From Flavobacterium sp. 5 (lineage in GTDB: Bacteria > Bacteroidota > Bacteroidia > Flavobacteriales > Flavobacteriaceae): DNA of 64,000 bases. Each line of letters starts with the position of its first letter. The stretch's first letter is position 1. Positions 34,844 to 43,724 of the stretch are shown piece by piece. The notes below the pieces were generated by a model. The model saw nothing but the letters and a program-made list of their open reading frames with translations. It was not told where the DNA came from and ran no database searches. Made by a program: the position numbers and the translations under genes. The stretch is taken from the NCBI RefSeq assembly GCF_002813295.1, contig NZ_PHUE01000001.1, positions 4,774,001-4,838,000 of the forward strand. The letters run 5' to 3'.

Positions 34844-37252
34844 ATGATTAAAGAGAAAGTCAATACTGGTTTAACATTCGAAGATTTCAAAACTGAAGTT
34901 TTAAATGATTACAAAATCGCCATAATAAGCCGAGAATGTAGCTTATTAGGCCGTAAAGAAGTATTAACTGGAAAAGCCAAATTTGGTATTTTTGGAGATG
35001 GTAAAGAAGTTCCTCAGCTTGCCATGGCCAAATGCTTTAAAAACGGAGACTTTCGTTCAGGTTACTATCGCGATCAAACTTTTATGATGGCTATTGGTGA
35101 ATTAACCATTCAACAATTTTTTGCAGGTTTGTATGGTCATACAGACATTGATTTAGAACCAATGTCAGCAGGAAGGCAAATGGGCGGTCATTTCGTAACT
35201 CATAGTCTGAATGAAGATGGATCATGGAAAAACCTGACACAACAAAAAAATTCTAGTGCAGATATTTCTCCAACTGCTGGTCAAATGCCAAGATTACTTG
35301 GATTAGCTCAAGCATCAAAAATATACAGAAACGTTACAGATATCCCAAATTCAGAACAATTTTCTATTGAGGGTAATGAAATTGCTTGGGGAACTATTGG
35401 TAATGCCAGTACCTCTGAAGGATTATTTTTTGAAACTATGAATGCTGCGGGAGTTTTACAAGTCCCGATGGTAATGAGTGTCTGGGATGATGAATATGGT
35501 ATTTCTGTACATGCGAGACATCAAACAACCAAAGAAAACATTTCTGAAATATTAAAAGGATACCAAAGAGAAGAAGGCACTAATGGTTTTGAAATATTAA
35601 AAGTAAAAGGTTGGGATTATGTTGATTTGATTGCAACTTATGAAAAAGCTGCTGAAATAGCGCGTGAAAACCACACTCCTGTTTTAATTCATGTAAATCA
35701 ATTAACACAACCTCAAGGGCATTCTAGTTCAGGTTCGCACGAAAGATATAAAAATGCAGCTCGATTAGCTTGGGAAAAAGAATTTGATTGTATTCGTCAA
35801 ATGAAATTATGGATGATTGCTATCAATATTGCTTCTCCTGAAGAAATTGAAACAATAGATTTGGATGCCAAAAAAGAAGTTTTTGAAGGTAAAAAAGCGG
35901 CATGGAATGCTTTTATCAACCCTATCGTTGAGGAACAAAATGAATTAATTGCCATTTTAGAAAGAATTGCAGTTTCTAGTACTAAAAAAGAAGAAATTCT
36001 AAAAAATATTTCTAGTTTAAAAAGCATTAAATCTCCTTTGAAGAAGGAAATAATGGTAGTTGCTAGAAAATCACTTCGTTTAATTATAAATGAAATTGAC
36101 AAAGTAGAATTATCTGCTTGGATTACTAATTATATTAAAAAAACGCAACCAAAGTTTAGCAGTAATTTATTTTCTGAATCAGATAAAAATGTATTTTCGG
36201 TTAAAGAGGTTTTGCCAGAATATCCAAGTAATGCTATAGCAGATACTGATGGGAGAATGATTCTGAGAGATAATTTTGACGCTATTTTTTCAAAATATCC
36301 TGAAACTTTAATATTTGGTGAAGATGCAGGTAATATTGGTGATGTAAACCAAGGTCTTGAAGGAATGCAGGAAAAATACGGAGAGTTGCGTGTTGCCGAT
36401 GTAGGAATTCGTGAAGCTACCATATTAGGACAAGGAATTGGAATGGCATTAAGAGGATTACGTCCAATTGCTGAAATACAATATTTGGATTATCTATTGT
36501 ATGCTATTCAAATCATGAGTGATGATTTAGCAACGTTGCAATATAGAACAGTTGGAAAACAAAAAGCTCCACTAATAATTCGTACTCGTGGACATCGTTT
36601 GGAAGGTATTTGGCATTCTGGTTCTCCAATGGGAATGATTATTAATGCCATTCGAGGAATTCATGTATTAGTTCCAAGAAACATGACACAAGCTGCTGGT
36701 TTCTATAATTCTCTATTAGAATGTGACGAACCAGCTTTAGTTATTGAGTGTCTGAATGGTTACCGATTAAAAGAAAAAATGCCTTTGAATTATGGCGAGT
36801 TCAAAACACCAATAGGTGTTGTTGAGACATTGAGAAAAGGAACTGATATAACACTTGTCTCTTATGGTTCAACCTTGAGATTAGTTGAACAAGCTGCCAA
36901 AGAATTATTTGAAATTGGCATTGATTGTGAAATTATTGATTTACAATCCTTACTTCCATTTGATATTCGCCAAGACATTGTAAAAAGTATTGAAAAAACC
37001 AATAGATTATTAGTAATTGATGAGGATCTTCCTGGTGGTGCTTCGGCTTATATTTTACAGCAAATTGTAGAACAACAAAATGCTTACATTCATCTGGACA
37101 GTAAACCACAAACTCTGTCTGCTAAAGCCCACAGACCTGCATACGGGACAGACGGTGATTATTTCTCAAAACCATCTGCAGAAGATATTTATGAAAAAAT
37201 ATACGAAATGATGCATGAGGTGAATCCATCAAAATTCCCTTCTTTGTATTAG
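34844..37252 (+). CDS. Fused alpha/beta E1 of a 2-oxoacid (branched-chain type) dehydrogenase
   Basis: The 802-residue protein fuses E1-alpha (about 1-430) and E1-beta (about 465-802). The thiamine-diphosphate region of the alpha half reads TIGNASTSEGLFFETMNAAG then DDEYGISVHARHQT, in place of the common GDG...NN. The beta half has the typical FGEDAG, GIREATILGQGIGMALRGLRPIAEIQ, RTRGHRLEGIWHSGSP and VSYGSTLRLV. Such fused E1 proteins in Bacteroidetes oxidise branched-chain 2-oxoacids or pyruvate together with E2 and E3 encoded elsewhere. Branched-chain oxidation would supply starters for the iso-fatty acids typical of the group; the exact substrate is inferred. Confidence 0.88.
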   Translation: MIKEKVNTGLTFEDFKTEVLNDYKIAIISRECSLLGRKEVLTGKAKFGIFGDGKEVPQLAMAKCFKNGDFRSGYYRDQTFMMAIGELTIQQFFAGLYGHTDIDLEPMSAGRQMGGHFVTHSLNEDGSWKNLTQQKNSSADISPTAGQMPRLLGLAQASKIYRNVTDIPNSEQFSIEGNEIAWGTIGNASTSEGLFFETMNAAGVLQVPMVMSVWDDEYGISVHARHQTTKENISEILKGYQREEGTNGFEILKVKGWDYVDLIATYEKAAEIARENHTPVLIHVNQLTQPQGHSSSGSHERYKNAARLAWEKEFDCIRQMKLWMIAINIASPEEIETIDLDAKKEVFEGKKAAWNAFINPIVEEQNELIAILERIAVSSTKKEEILKNISSLKSIKSPLKKEIMVVARKSLRLIINEIDKVELSAWITNYIKKTQPKFSSNLFSESDKNVFSVKEVLPEYPSNAIADTDGRMILRDNFDAIFSKYPETLIFGEDAGNIGDVNQGLEGMQEKYGELRVADVGIREATILGQGIGMALRGLRPIAEIQYLDYLLYAIQIMSDDLATLQYRTVGKQKAPLIIRTRGHRLEGIWHSGSPMGMIINAIRGIHVLVPRNMTQAAGFYNSLLECDEPALVIECLNGYRLKEKMPLNYGEFKTPIGVVETLRKGTDITLVSYGSTLRLVEQAAKELFEIGIDCEIIDLQSLLPFDIRQDIVKSIEKTNRLLVIDEDLPGGASAYILQQIVEQQNAYIHLDSKPQTLSAKAHRPAYGTDGDYFSKPSAEDIYEKIYEMMHEVNPSKFPSLY

Positions 37253-37270
37253 TCAGATAAAACAATACCT

Positions 37271-37302
37271 AAAATCCCAATTTAAAAATTGGGATTTTTT
37301 TT
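37271..37302 (+). terminator. Intrinsic terminator
   Basis: AAAATCCCAATTT and AAATTGGGATTTT form a near-perfect stem followed by T residues, 18 bp after the E1 stop. Confidence 0.88.
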
Positions 37303-37334
37303 ATATTTATACCAACTCTTAATCTTGATTCTCA

Positions 37335-38012
37335 ATGATATCCTTAGAAACTTTATTTTTAAACTTAAAAGACATCAAAGTTATTGACAATACTATCCCT
37401 TATTCACAATATACTCCTTTTGATTTATCTGTTGCTAATCTGGAATTAAGTCAACTAAACATTTCAAATGCTACTGAATTTGAAACTTATATTGAACAAT
37501 TTTTAGCTAAGAATAAATCATCAGTGGCATATGGAGGTTATAATGAAGTTCGTAACTTATATAAAAGAAGTACTGTTTTTAATGATCTGAATACCGAAGA
37601 GCGTAATATTCATATTGGTTTGGACTTATGGATTAAATCTGGTACACCTGTTTTGGCTGCATTGGATGGAATAGTCCATAGTTTTCAATACAACAATAGC
37701 CTTGGTGATTATGGACCAACAATTATACTAAAACATCAATTAGAGAATCATACTTTTTATACTTTATACGGTCACTTATCGTTGCAGAGTATTACTACAA
37801 TCAAAATAGGTGATTTTTTTTCCAAAGGGCAACAATTGGCTACATTAGGAAATGCAGCTGTAAATGGTGATTACTCTCCTCATTTACATTTTCAAATTAT
37901 AAAAAATATAGAAAATAACTTTGGAGATTATCCAGGGGTATGTAGCAAAAATAAACTGCCCTATTATTTACAGAACTGCCCTGATCCAAATTTTTTATTA
38001 AAAATTTATTGA
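37335..38012 (+). CDS. M23 (LytM-type) peptidase domain protein without signal peptide
   Basis: The 225-residue protein has an N-terminal part of about 90 residues that I do not recognise and a LytM/M23 domain at about 90-200. Zinc ligands are visible: His and Asp of NIHIGLDLW (H-x3-D), and HLHF near residue 190 (H-x-H). TLYGHLSL supplies the additional catalytic His. M23 enzymes cut peptide cross-links in peptidoglycan, but this protein lacks a signal peptide, a lipobox or a membrane anchor. It may act on a cytosolic substrate, be exported by another route, or use a missed upstream start. It lies between two terminators, so it is a single-gene unit. Confidence 0.85.
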   Translation: MISLETLFLNLKDIKVIDNTIPYSQYTPFDLSVANLELSQLNISNATEFETYIEQFLAKNKSSVAYGGYNEVRNLYKRSTVFNDLNTEERNIHIGLDLWIKSGTPVLAALDGIVHSFQYNNSLGDYGPTIILKHQLENHTFYTLYGHLSLQSITTIKIGDFFSKGQQLATLGNAAVNGDYSPHLHFQIIKNIENNFGDYPGVCSKNKLPYYLQNCPDPNFLLKIY

Positions 38013-38115
38013 TCAATCTTAAATTTTATTCTCACTAAGATTGAGATACAATAATCTTTTTTAAAAATCTTTACAATATCCATCTAGTATTAACTAATAA
38101 CAAGTTCAATATCTT

Positions 38116-38163
38116 AAAAGAGACTGTGTAACTAATATTCTTAGGCACTCAGTCTCTTTTTTG
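38116..38163 (+). terminator. Intrinsic terminator
   Basis: AAAGAGACTG (38117-38126) pairs with CAGTCTCTTT (38150-38159), with a loop of 23 nt that may pair further (GTG/CAC), followed by T residues. Confidence 0.8.
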
Positions 38164-38294
38164 TTTGATAATCCAAAATATAATTGATGTTCAAATTAAA
38201 AAGGTGTGAATAATGCAATTATGAGCAAAAGTTATGTAACAAATAAAATCAGCTTATGAATGAACTTTGTATAAACAAATTAAAAAAACATAAA

Positions 38295-39368
38295 ATGAAA
38301 AAATTACTATTGTTATGTACGTGCTTAGCATTTGCATGTATAGTCACTGCAGCATCAAAAAACAGTGAAAGGAATATTAGAATGTATGAGGATAACTTAA
38401 ACCATAGTGTAGATTTAAGAAATGAAGTTTACAAAACCGATGTGAAGATTTATCGAGTTGAAAATTTAATAGCTCCTTTCTTTGATAAAAAAGATTCGGA
38501 TAATGATGGTGTTGCTGATAAAGATGATAAGTGCCCGGATACTCCAGTTGGTGTAGCTGTTAACAAAACGGGTTGCCCCCTTGATAAAGATATTGATGGT
38601 GTTGCCGACTATTTAGACAAATGCCCAGATTTAGCAGGGTTATCAGCTTTGAATGGTTGTCCTGATAGAGATATTGATGGTGTTTCAGATGCTGAAGACC
38701 GTTGTCCCGATGTAGCTGGCTTATTAATATTGAAAGGTTGTCCTGATGTGGATAAAGATGGCGTAGCAGATATCGATGATAAATGTGCAAATACAATCGT
38801 TGGCTACAAAGTAGATGCATCTGGATGTCCTTTGGATAACGATAAAGATGGTGTGGCCAACGAAGTTGATCTTTGCCCTGATGCAGCTGGCCCTTTAGCA
38901 CTAAAAGGTTGTCCAGATACTGATGGAGATGGTGTCACTGATAATATTGACCGTTGTCCTACTGAAAAAGGTAATATTATTGACAAAGGTTGCCCTAAAA
39001 TAGCTCCAGCAGATGTTAAAAAAATTGCGGATATAGGTGGTAAAATTTTCTTTGAAAATGCAAGTGCTGAACTAAAAGTATCTTCTTTTACACAACTTGA
39101 TTATTTAGTTGAAATATTAAAACATTATAATGCTACAGATTTACAAATTGGTGGACATACAGATAATGTAGGTGGAGATAAATACAATATAGATTTATCT
39201 CAACAACGTGCGGAATCCGTAAAAATCTATTTAATAAGTAAAGGTATACCAGATACAAGACTGACTGCTTTAGGATTTGGAGATGGTAAACCTATTGCCA
39301 GTAACACTACATCTTCAGGAAGAGCAAAAAACCGAAGAGTTGAATTGATTACGTATTATAAGGAATAA
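38295..39368 (+). CDS. OmpA-family protein with thrombospondin type 3 repeats
   Basis: The start is set at ATG 38295, where a signal peptide begins (MKKLLLLCTCLAFACIVTAA); an in-frame ATG 39 bp upstream would put 13 charged residues before it. The 357-residue precursor then has about six calcium-binding TSP3 repeats (DxDxDGVxDxxDxCPD), roughly residues 60-225. A C-terminal OmpA domain follows (FFENASAELKVSS, LQIGGHTDNVGGDKYN, LSQQRAESVKIYLISKG, RAKNRRVEL), which binds peptidoglycan. No N-terminal barrel is present, so it is a periplasmic linker or an outer-membrane-associated protein. Single gene with its own terminator. Confidence 0.92.
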   Translation: MKKLLLLCTCLAFACIVTAASKNSERNIRMYEDNLNHSVDLRNEVYKTDVKIYRVENLIAPFFDKKDSDNDGVADKDDKCPDTPVGVAVNKTGCPLDKDIDGVADYLDKCPDLAGLSALNGCPDRDIDGVSDAEDRCPDVAGLLILKGCPDVDKDGVADIDDKCANTIVGYKVDASGCPLDNDKDGVANEVDLCPDAAGPLALKGCPDTDGDGVTDNIDRCPTEKGNIIDKGCPKIAPADVKKIADIGGKIFFENASAELKVSSFTQLDYLVEILKHYNATDLQIGGHTDNVGGDKYNIDLSQQRAESVKIYLISKGIPDTRLTALGFGDGKPIASNTTSSGRAKNRRVELITYYKE

Positions 39369-39390
39369 TTAATTGAATTTTTGAATTTTA

Positions 39391-39428
39391 AAAAACGAGA
39401 TTGTTGCAAAACAGTCTCGTTTTTTTTG
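39391..39428 (+). terminator. Intrinsic terminator
   Basis: AAAACGAGA and TCTCGTTTT enclose a loop with further partial pairing (GTT/AAC) and are followed by a long T-run. Confidence 0.8.
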
Positions 39429-39445
39429 TTATCAACCGAACAATC

Positions 39446-39544
39446 ATGTTACTAAATATATTATTGTTAATAGCTTTTTTTAATATCTCGTTTTTTTTAA
39501 TTGTAGAATTTATTTTAACAGTTATTAAAATGCAGAAAGAGTAA
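39446..39544 (+). CDS. Candidate 32-residue single-pass membrane microprotein
   Basis: ATG 39446 opens a 32-codon frame ending TAA 39542-39544. The product starts MLLNILLLIAFFNISFFLIV and ends ILTVIKMQKE: one hydrophobic helix with a short basic C-terminus. It begins about 18 bp after a T-run terminator, in an otherwise gene-free stretch. No clear ribosome-binding site or promoter is visible, so it may be chance in AT-rich DNA. Confidence 0.3.
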   Translation: MLLNILLLIAFFNISFFLIVEFILTVIKMQKE

Positions 39545-39730
39545 CAATTAACAAGACGCAATCAAATTATTTATAGAGATCAAAAAAACCGTGAATTATG
39601 AAATCTTTACAGTAAATAGTGTAATATAATAGAGCAGTTAACTTTTGATCTTTGTAATATAAAAGGTAGAGGATAATATATACTCCTTTTATTTTATAAT
39701 AAAGAAAATTGAAACATTAAAACAAAAAAA

Positions 39731-40198
39731 ATGAAAACAGTAAAACTAATTGCCGTCGCCCTATTCTTGTTTGCATCAACTGCAAATCACGCACAAGTTT
39801 CTATAAATGTGAATTTTGGAACACCTCCACAATGGGGACCTGTTGGCTATTCTCAGGTATCTTATTATTATTTACCAGATGTACAATCCTACTATGACAT
39901 AAGTGCTCAACAGTTTATTTTTCTAAACAATGGAGTATGGATTAGATCTCGCAGTTTACCTAATCGCTATAGAAATTATGATTTATATGGCGGGTATAAA
40001 GTAGTACTAAATGATTACCATGGTTCAAGACCTTATACACATTATAACGAGCACAAAGTAAAATATTACAAAGGATATAACAAAGGTCATCAGCAAAATT
40101 ATAAAATGGCAGCTAATCACGACAATGGACACCATGACAATGGGAATCATGATAATGGAAATCATGGAAATAAAGGCCATAAAAATGGTAAACATTAA
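39731..40198 (+). CDS. Secreted protein with His/Asn/Gly-rich tail
   Basis: The 155-residue precursor has a signal peptide (residues 1 to about 21, cleaved at NHAQ). The mature N-terminal half is rich in Tyr and aromatic residues (QVSYYYLPDVQSYYDIS, FIFLNNGVWIRSRSLP), a pattern I recall from small secreted proteins of Flavobacteria. The last 28 residues are a low-complexity tail built of DNGHH/DNGNH units followed by NKGHKNGKH. Clustered His suggests metal binding at the cell surface; this is inference. It is preceded by about 185 bp of AT-rich DNA and looks like a single-gene unit. Confidence 0.75.
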   Translation: MKTVKLIAVALFLFASTANHAQVSINVNFGTPPQWGPVGYSQVSYYYLPDVQSYYDISAQQFIFLNNGVWIRSRSLPNRYRNYDLYGGYKVVLNDYHGSRPYTHYNEHKVKYYKGYNKGHQQNYKMAANHDNGHHDNGNHDNGNHGNKGHKNGKH

Positions 40199-40357
40199 TA
40201 TTCCTAATTAAATAAAAACTCTAAAAGAACTGAATGCACTAATCTTGAAGAATAACAATATTAATCTAAAAAAACATCAGAATTCCTTAAAATGAATTTT
40301 AGATAAATACATCCCAAATCATAAGGATTGACATTCTAAAAACTTAAAAGAAAGAAA

Positions 40358-40747
40358 ATGAAAAATGAAAAAAAATTAGGTATTTGGATGGATCATTCAA
40401 TAGCATATATCATAGAGTTTTCTGATCAATGGAATGAATTAAAAATAATAGAATCTAATTTCAAACATCTAGACAAAGTTATCAGTCTTGCAAAAATCAA
40501 ATCTTTATTAAATAATAAAGAACAACAGATACAAGCTGAATTCTATAAAAAACTGGAAATTATTATTTTCAATTATGATACTGTATTACTCTTTGGTCCT
40601 ACGAATGCAAAAAAAGAATTATTGAATAAAATGAAAATAAATCATCGATTTTCTGATATAAAATTAGAGGTAAAAGAGGCTGATAAAATGAATAAAATTG
40701 AAAAAATACATTTTCTTTTAAAGCATTTTGACGCAGTAAAAGTTTGA
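40358..40747 (+). CDS. Hypothetical protein, possibly eRF1/L7Ae-like
   Basis: The 129-residue cytosolic product starts MKNEKKLGIWMDHSIAYIIEF and has a C-terminal half with DTVLLFGPTNAKKELLNKM and HFLLKHF. The phrase LLFGPTxAKxEL resembles the end of bacterial proteins with an eRF1 domain 3 or L7Ae-like fold, and the first strand (GIWMDHSIAYII) fits the beginning of such proteins. The match is from memory and weak. It lies ahead of the iron-permease-like gene, separated by a terminator hairpin, so it is its own unit. Confidence 0.6.
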   Translation: MKNEKKLGIWMDHSIAYIIEFSDQWNELKIIESNFKHLDKVISLAKIKSLLNNKEQQIQAEFYKKLEIIIFNYDTVLLFGPTNAKKELLNKMKINHRFSDIKLEVKEADKMNKIEKIHFLLKHFDAVKV

Positions 40748-40805
40748 AATTCTTATTTAATAATCTAATCATAAGACAGCTTAATTGCTTGTTAAAATTT
40801 ATAAT

Positions 40806-40836
40806 AAGCTCTGCTATTAGATTGGCAGGGCTTTTA
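40806..40836 (+). terminator. Intrinsic terminator
   Basis: AAGCTCTGC (40806-40814) and GCAGGGCTT (40825-40833) form a 9-bp stem with one T-G pair, followed by T residues. Confidence 0.75.
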
Positions 40837-40859
40837 TAATTGTTTCTAAATAAAATATC

Positions 40860-41294
40860 ATGAATAAAATATATAACCATACCGAAAATCTTTTCGAAAA
40901 ACTGGTCTCTATTGGAACCACAATTTTAGGTAATTCTATTTCATTTCTTATAGCATTATGTTTGGTACTATTTTGGTGGATCAACAGTTTATTCATAAAC
41001 AATGACATACACCTTATTATTGGTGACATCATTTTTGGAATTACTTTCTTGAGTTTATTTATTATCCAAAAATCATTCAATCGATTCTCGGCTTCTTTAC
41101 ATCTAAAAATAAACGAATTGATTTCATCACATGAACATGCCAGCAATACTGTATTGAATGCTGAAATTAAAACAGAAAGAGAAATCACAGAGCTGTCCAA
41201 AGAGTATTCTGAACTGGCTGAACAAATTAAAGATTTAAATGAAGATGTAAAAGAAGAACTCACTAAAGAACTTAAAAAAACTTTGGCTGATTAA
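40860..41294 (+). CDS. Low-affinity iron permease-family membrane protein
   Basis: The 144-residue protein has two membrane segments (about 22-42 and 50-70) and a cytosolic helical C-terminus. The pattern FEKLVSIGTTILGNSISFLIALCLVLFWW (residues 12-40) followed by IIQKSFNRFSASLHLKINELI (68-88) is the signature of the low-affinity iron permease / Fet4-like small bacterial family. Despite the name, transport by such a short protein has not been shown. The C-terminal 55 residues are coiled-coil-like (TEREITELSKEYSELAEQIKDL). It precedes a coiled-coil lipoprotein and a small membrane protein that may belong to the same envelope-stress set. Confidence 0.82.
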   Translation: MNKIYNHTENLFEKLVSIGTTILGNSISFLIALCLVLFWWINSLFINNDIHLIIGDIIFGITFLSLFIIQKSFNRFSASLHLKINELISSHEHASNTVLNAEIKTEREITELSKEYSELAEQIKDLNEDVKEELTKELKKTLAD

Positions 41295-41522
41295 AAAAAT
41301 CATATCGAAAAGTGATTTTATTTATATTCAAATATTTACTTTTTATAAGTCGTAAATAATGTAATTCTTTACTAAAATTTTATAACACCTTTTTGCACTA
41401 TTACTCCCATCTTTGTATTGTTGTAGAAATAAATTTACAATTAATTTTAAAAATAAATGAACACAACAACAGAAATAAACGAAAACTTGGAAATCCAAAA
41501 TATAACTTTAAATATAATCAAT

Positions 41523-41987
41523 ATGAAAAAATTAAATTTCGCCCTTGCAATAGTCACTATCATGACTGGATTGATGCTTACTAGTTGTAAGCCAAACACA
41601 GAAAAAGTGCAAGATGCTCAAGAAAATGTTGATAGTACAAAAACAGCCTTAACAAAAGCTGAAGACAATTTAAATCAAGCCAAAAGAGCTGCTACAACAG
41701 AAGAATGGCAACAATTTAAAGAGGATACTAACGCTAAAATTGAAGAGAACAATGCTAAAATAGCGGAGTTAAAATTGAAAATTAAAAATGCGGGTAAGGA
41801 TATTGATAAAGCATATCAAAGAAATATTGATACAATAGAACAAAAAAACAAAGATCTTAAAATCAAAATTGACTCATATAAAAATGATGTCAATAGCGAT
41901 TGGAATTCTTTTAAAAGAGAATTAAACCATGATGTAGATGAACTTGGAAAAAGCTTAAAAGACTTTACGGTCGATAACAAAAAATAA
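41523..41987 (+). CDS. Coiled-coil lipoprotein of unknown function
   Basis: The start is ATG 41523 (MKKLNFALAIVTIMTGLMLTSCK), which gives a lipoprotein signal peptide with lipid Cys22; an in-frame ATG 66 bp upstream would place 22 polar residues before it and is less likely. The mature part of about 130 residues is a continuous charged helix with repeated Lys/Glu/Asp heptads (VQDAQENVDSTKTALTKAED, AKIEENNAKIAELKLKIK), likely a coiled coil on the inner or outer membrane surface. Function unknown. Spacing to the next small gene is 66 bp. Confidence 0.75.
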   Translation: MKKLNFALAIVTIMTGLMLTSCKPNTEKVQDAQENVDSTKTALTKAEDNLNQAKRAATTEEWQQFKEDTNAKIEENNAKIAELKLKIKNAGKDIDKAYQRNIDTIEQKNKDLKIKIDSYKNDVNSDWNSFKRELNHDVDELGKSLKDFTVDNKK

Positions 41988-42053
41988 ACACTCTATATTG
42001 TTGTAATAGTCAATGATTACAACAAATTATTAATTTTTAATAAAACAGAAATC

Positions 42054-42206
42054 ATGAGCAATCTACTTTACACAGTCGCAGTAATACTTGTCCTTTTTTG
42101 GGCAATTGGATTCTTTGCCTACAGTGCTGGATCAATAATACATATACTACTTGTAATTGCATTAATTGCAGTAATTTTAAGAATAATACAAGGCAGAAAA
42201 ATATAG
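42054..42206 (+). CDS. Lmo0937-family small membrane protein
   Basis: ATG 42054 opens a 50-residue frame ending TAG 42204-42206. The product has two hydrophobic helices (LLYTVAVILVLFWAIGFFA and IIHILLVIALIAVILRII) and the basic end QGRKI. This is the layout of the Lmo0937 family of small membrane proteins, common in Bacteroidetes and Firmicutes and often linked to envelope or general stress; its function is unknown. It follows the coiled-coil lipoprotein by 66 bp and could share its transcript. A terminator hairpin comes about 130 bp later. Confidence 0.8.
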   Translation: MSNLLYTVAVILVLFWAIGFFAYSAGSIIHILLVIALIAVILRIIQGRKI

Positions 42207-42334
42207 TAATTAAATCAAATAAGAAGTTTTAGATGGAGTTACAACTGAGCTGTTTTAGGAATAGTATTATTATATCTAAGGCTTAACAATTTATAGATTT
42301 AAAATCTTGTAGTTATAAAGTAACACTGAATACT

Positions 42335-42368
42335 AAAAGATAGGCATTTTAATTGCCTATCTTTTTTT
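42335..42368 (+). terminator. Intrinsic terminator
   Basis: AAAAGATAGGCA (42335-42346) pairs perfectly with TGCCTATCTTTT (42354-42365) and is followed by T residues. The next gene starts about 40 bp later. Confidence 0.88.
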
Positions 42369-42406
42369 GTAAAAAAATCACTATTTTTACTTTCAAACTT
42401 TATAAA

Positions 42407-42880
42407 ATGAATGAGAACGAACAATTAATACATAAATTCTACACTGCTTTCGCTAAAGCTGATGCAAAAACGATGTGCGAATGTTATCACAATGCGATTC
42501 AATTTCAAGATCCTGCCTTTGGAAAGCTCAATGGAAACGATGCTTGTCAGATGTGGAATATGTTGATGGAAAAAAGTAAAGGAAACATCAAAATTGAATT
42601 TTCTGACATCACAGCTGATAATTTTTCAGGTTCAGCCAAATGGATTGCTACATATAATTTTAGTAAAACTAATAGAAAAGTTATCAATGAAATTCATGCT
42701 CAATTTCAGTTTCGAGATGGTTTAATTGTAAATCATATTGATTATTTTGATATTTGGAAGTGGTCTAAACAAGCATTAGGTTTTAAAGGTTTGCTATTAG
42801 GATGGACTGGTTTTATGCAAAAGCAAATTCAGAAACAAGCTATGACTTCATTACAAAATTATATTAAAACTCACTCTTAA
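42407..42880 (+). CDS. NTF2/SnoaL-like protein
   Basis: The start is ATG 42407 (MNENEQLIHKFYTAFAKADAK), which is where NTF2-like proteins of this type begin; the longer in-frame extension would pass through the preceding terminator. The 157-residue cytosolic product has the cone fold pattern: first helix with FYTAFAKADAKTM, CYHNAIQFQDPAFG, and strands KWIATYNFSKTNRKV, HAQFQFRDGLIVNHIDYFD. Family members are ketosteroid isomerase- or SnoaL-like; no catalytic set can be named. Its stop codon shares one base with the start of the DinB-type gene (TAATG), so translation is coupled. Confidence 0.83.
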   Translation: MNENEQLIHKFYTAFAKADAKTMCECYHNAIQFQDPAFGKLNGNDACQMWNMLMEKSKGNIKIEFSDITADNFSGSAKWIATYNFSKTNRKVINEIHAQFQFRDGLIVNHIDYFDIWKWSKQALGFKGLLLGWTGFMQKQIQKQAMTSLQNYIKTHS

Positions 42881-43326
42881 TGTCTTTAGAAGTTTTAAAA
42901 GTCTTATTTAATAGAGATTTAAATAAGTTAAAATTAGAAATTGAATCCTACCACAATGAAAGTACGATTTGGTGCATAGAAAAATCAATAGTAAATTCAG
43001 CTGGAAATTTATGTTTACATTTAATAGGTAACCTAAACACCTATATAGGAGCACAAATTGGAAATACAAATTATATAAGAAATCGACAACTTGAGTTTTC
43101 GAATAAATTTGTTCCAAGAGCTCTACTTATTGCTGACATAGAAGCTACAATACTAATGATTAACAGTACTCTCGATCAACTTATAGATGAAGATTTAAAA
43201 CAAGAACACTCCTATTTAGTTTTTGAGAGTAAAACTTCCTTAGAATATTTATTGATGCATCTCACAACACATTTGACTTATCATTTGGGTCAAATTAATT
43301 ATCATAGGAGATTGTTAGATAATTAG
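42880..43326 (+). CDS. DinB/DUF1572-family protein
   Basis: The 148-residue protein is a four-helix bundle of the DinB/DUF1572 type. The first helix carries LFNRDLNKLKLEIESYH, the second NSAGNLCLHLIGNLNTYIG with a His in the usual metal-binding place, and the last YLLMHLTTHLTYHLGQINYHRRLL with further His. Three His at these spots bind a metal in relatives, some of which are bacillithiol- or mycothiol-dependent transferases; Bacteroidetes versions are uncharacterised. Its ATG overlaps the stop of the NTF2-like gene, so the two form an operon. Confidence 0.85.
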   Translation: MSLEVLKVLFNRDLNKLKLEIESYHNESTIWCIEKSIVNSAGNLCLHLIGNLNTYIGAQIGNTNYIRNRQLEFSNKFVPRALLIADIEATILMINSTLDQLIDEDLKQEHSYLVFESKTSLEYLLMHLTTHLTYHLGQINYHRRLLDN

Positions 43327-43724
43327 CATTACTTAATCAATCTCATCTATAATCAGCAGATTTGCTTTTTATTATTTACAAATTGGATTGTGCAGCTTAA
43401 TTAAATAGCCATATACTCTTCAACAAAGGATATTTTTTTGCTAGAAACACTACATATTACAATAAATTATTTTAAAATATAAATTTTTAACACAATTAAA
43501 CTGATTAAAATAAATAACTATAAGTTTTACCTATAACGTAATAGATATAAAAAATAATCATCAAAACAAAGAAAAGATCAAATAAACAACTACTTAATTA
43601 TAAATACTTTAATTATTATTTAAAAATAAATAGCAACATCAATCAAGCCTTTAAATTCCTTAAATTTACTAGTATAAATTAGTTTTTATTAAAGAAAACA
43701 TGTTAACTAAATAATTTTATTAAA
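43327..43724. other. AT-rich intergenic region upstream of pflB
   Basis: About 400 bp, nearly all A and T, without a convincing coding frame. I looked for an FNR-type site (TTGAT-N4-ATCAA) because pfl genes are often oxygen-controlled, and found none that matches well. The region probably holds the pflB promoter. Confidence 0.55.

Noticed and set aside
38560..38986. Minus-strand frames opposite the TSP3 repeats of the OmpA protein
   Set aside because: They are shadows of the repeated Asp/Gly codons on the coding strand, with no start context or known domain.
40860..42206. Small membrane and lipoprotein genes as a toxin-antitoxin or defence island
   Set aside because: The products match iron-permease-like, coiled-coil lipoprotein and Lmo0937 families; no toxin fold, nuclease or phage-related gene is nearby.
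43327..43724. FNR-type operator upstream of pflB
   Set aside because: Only half-sites were seen in AT-rich DNA; no TTGAT-N4-ATCAA-like palindrome could be supported.
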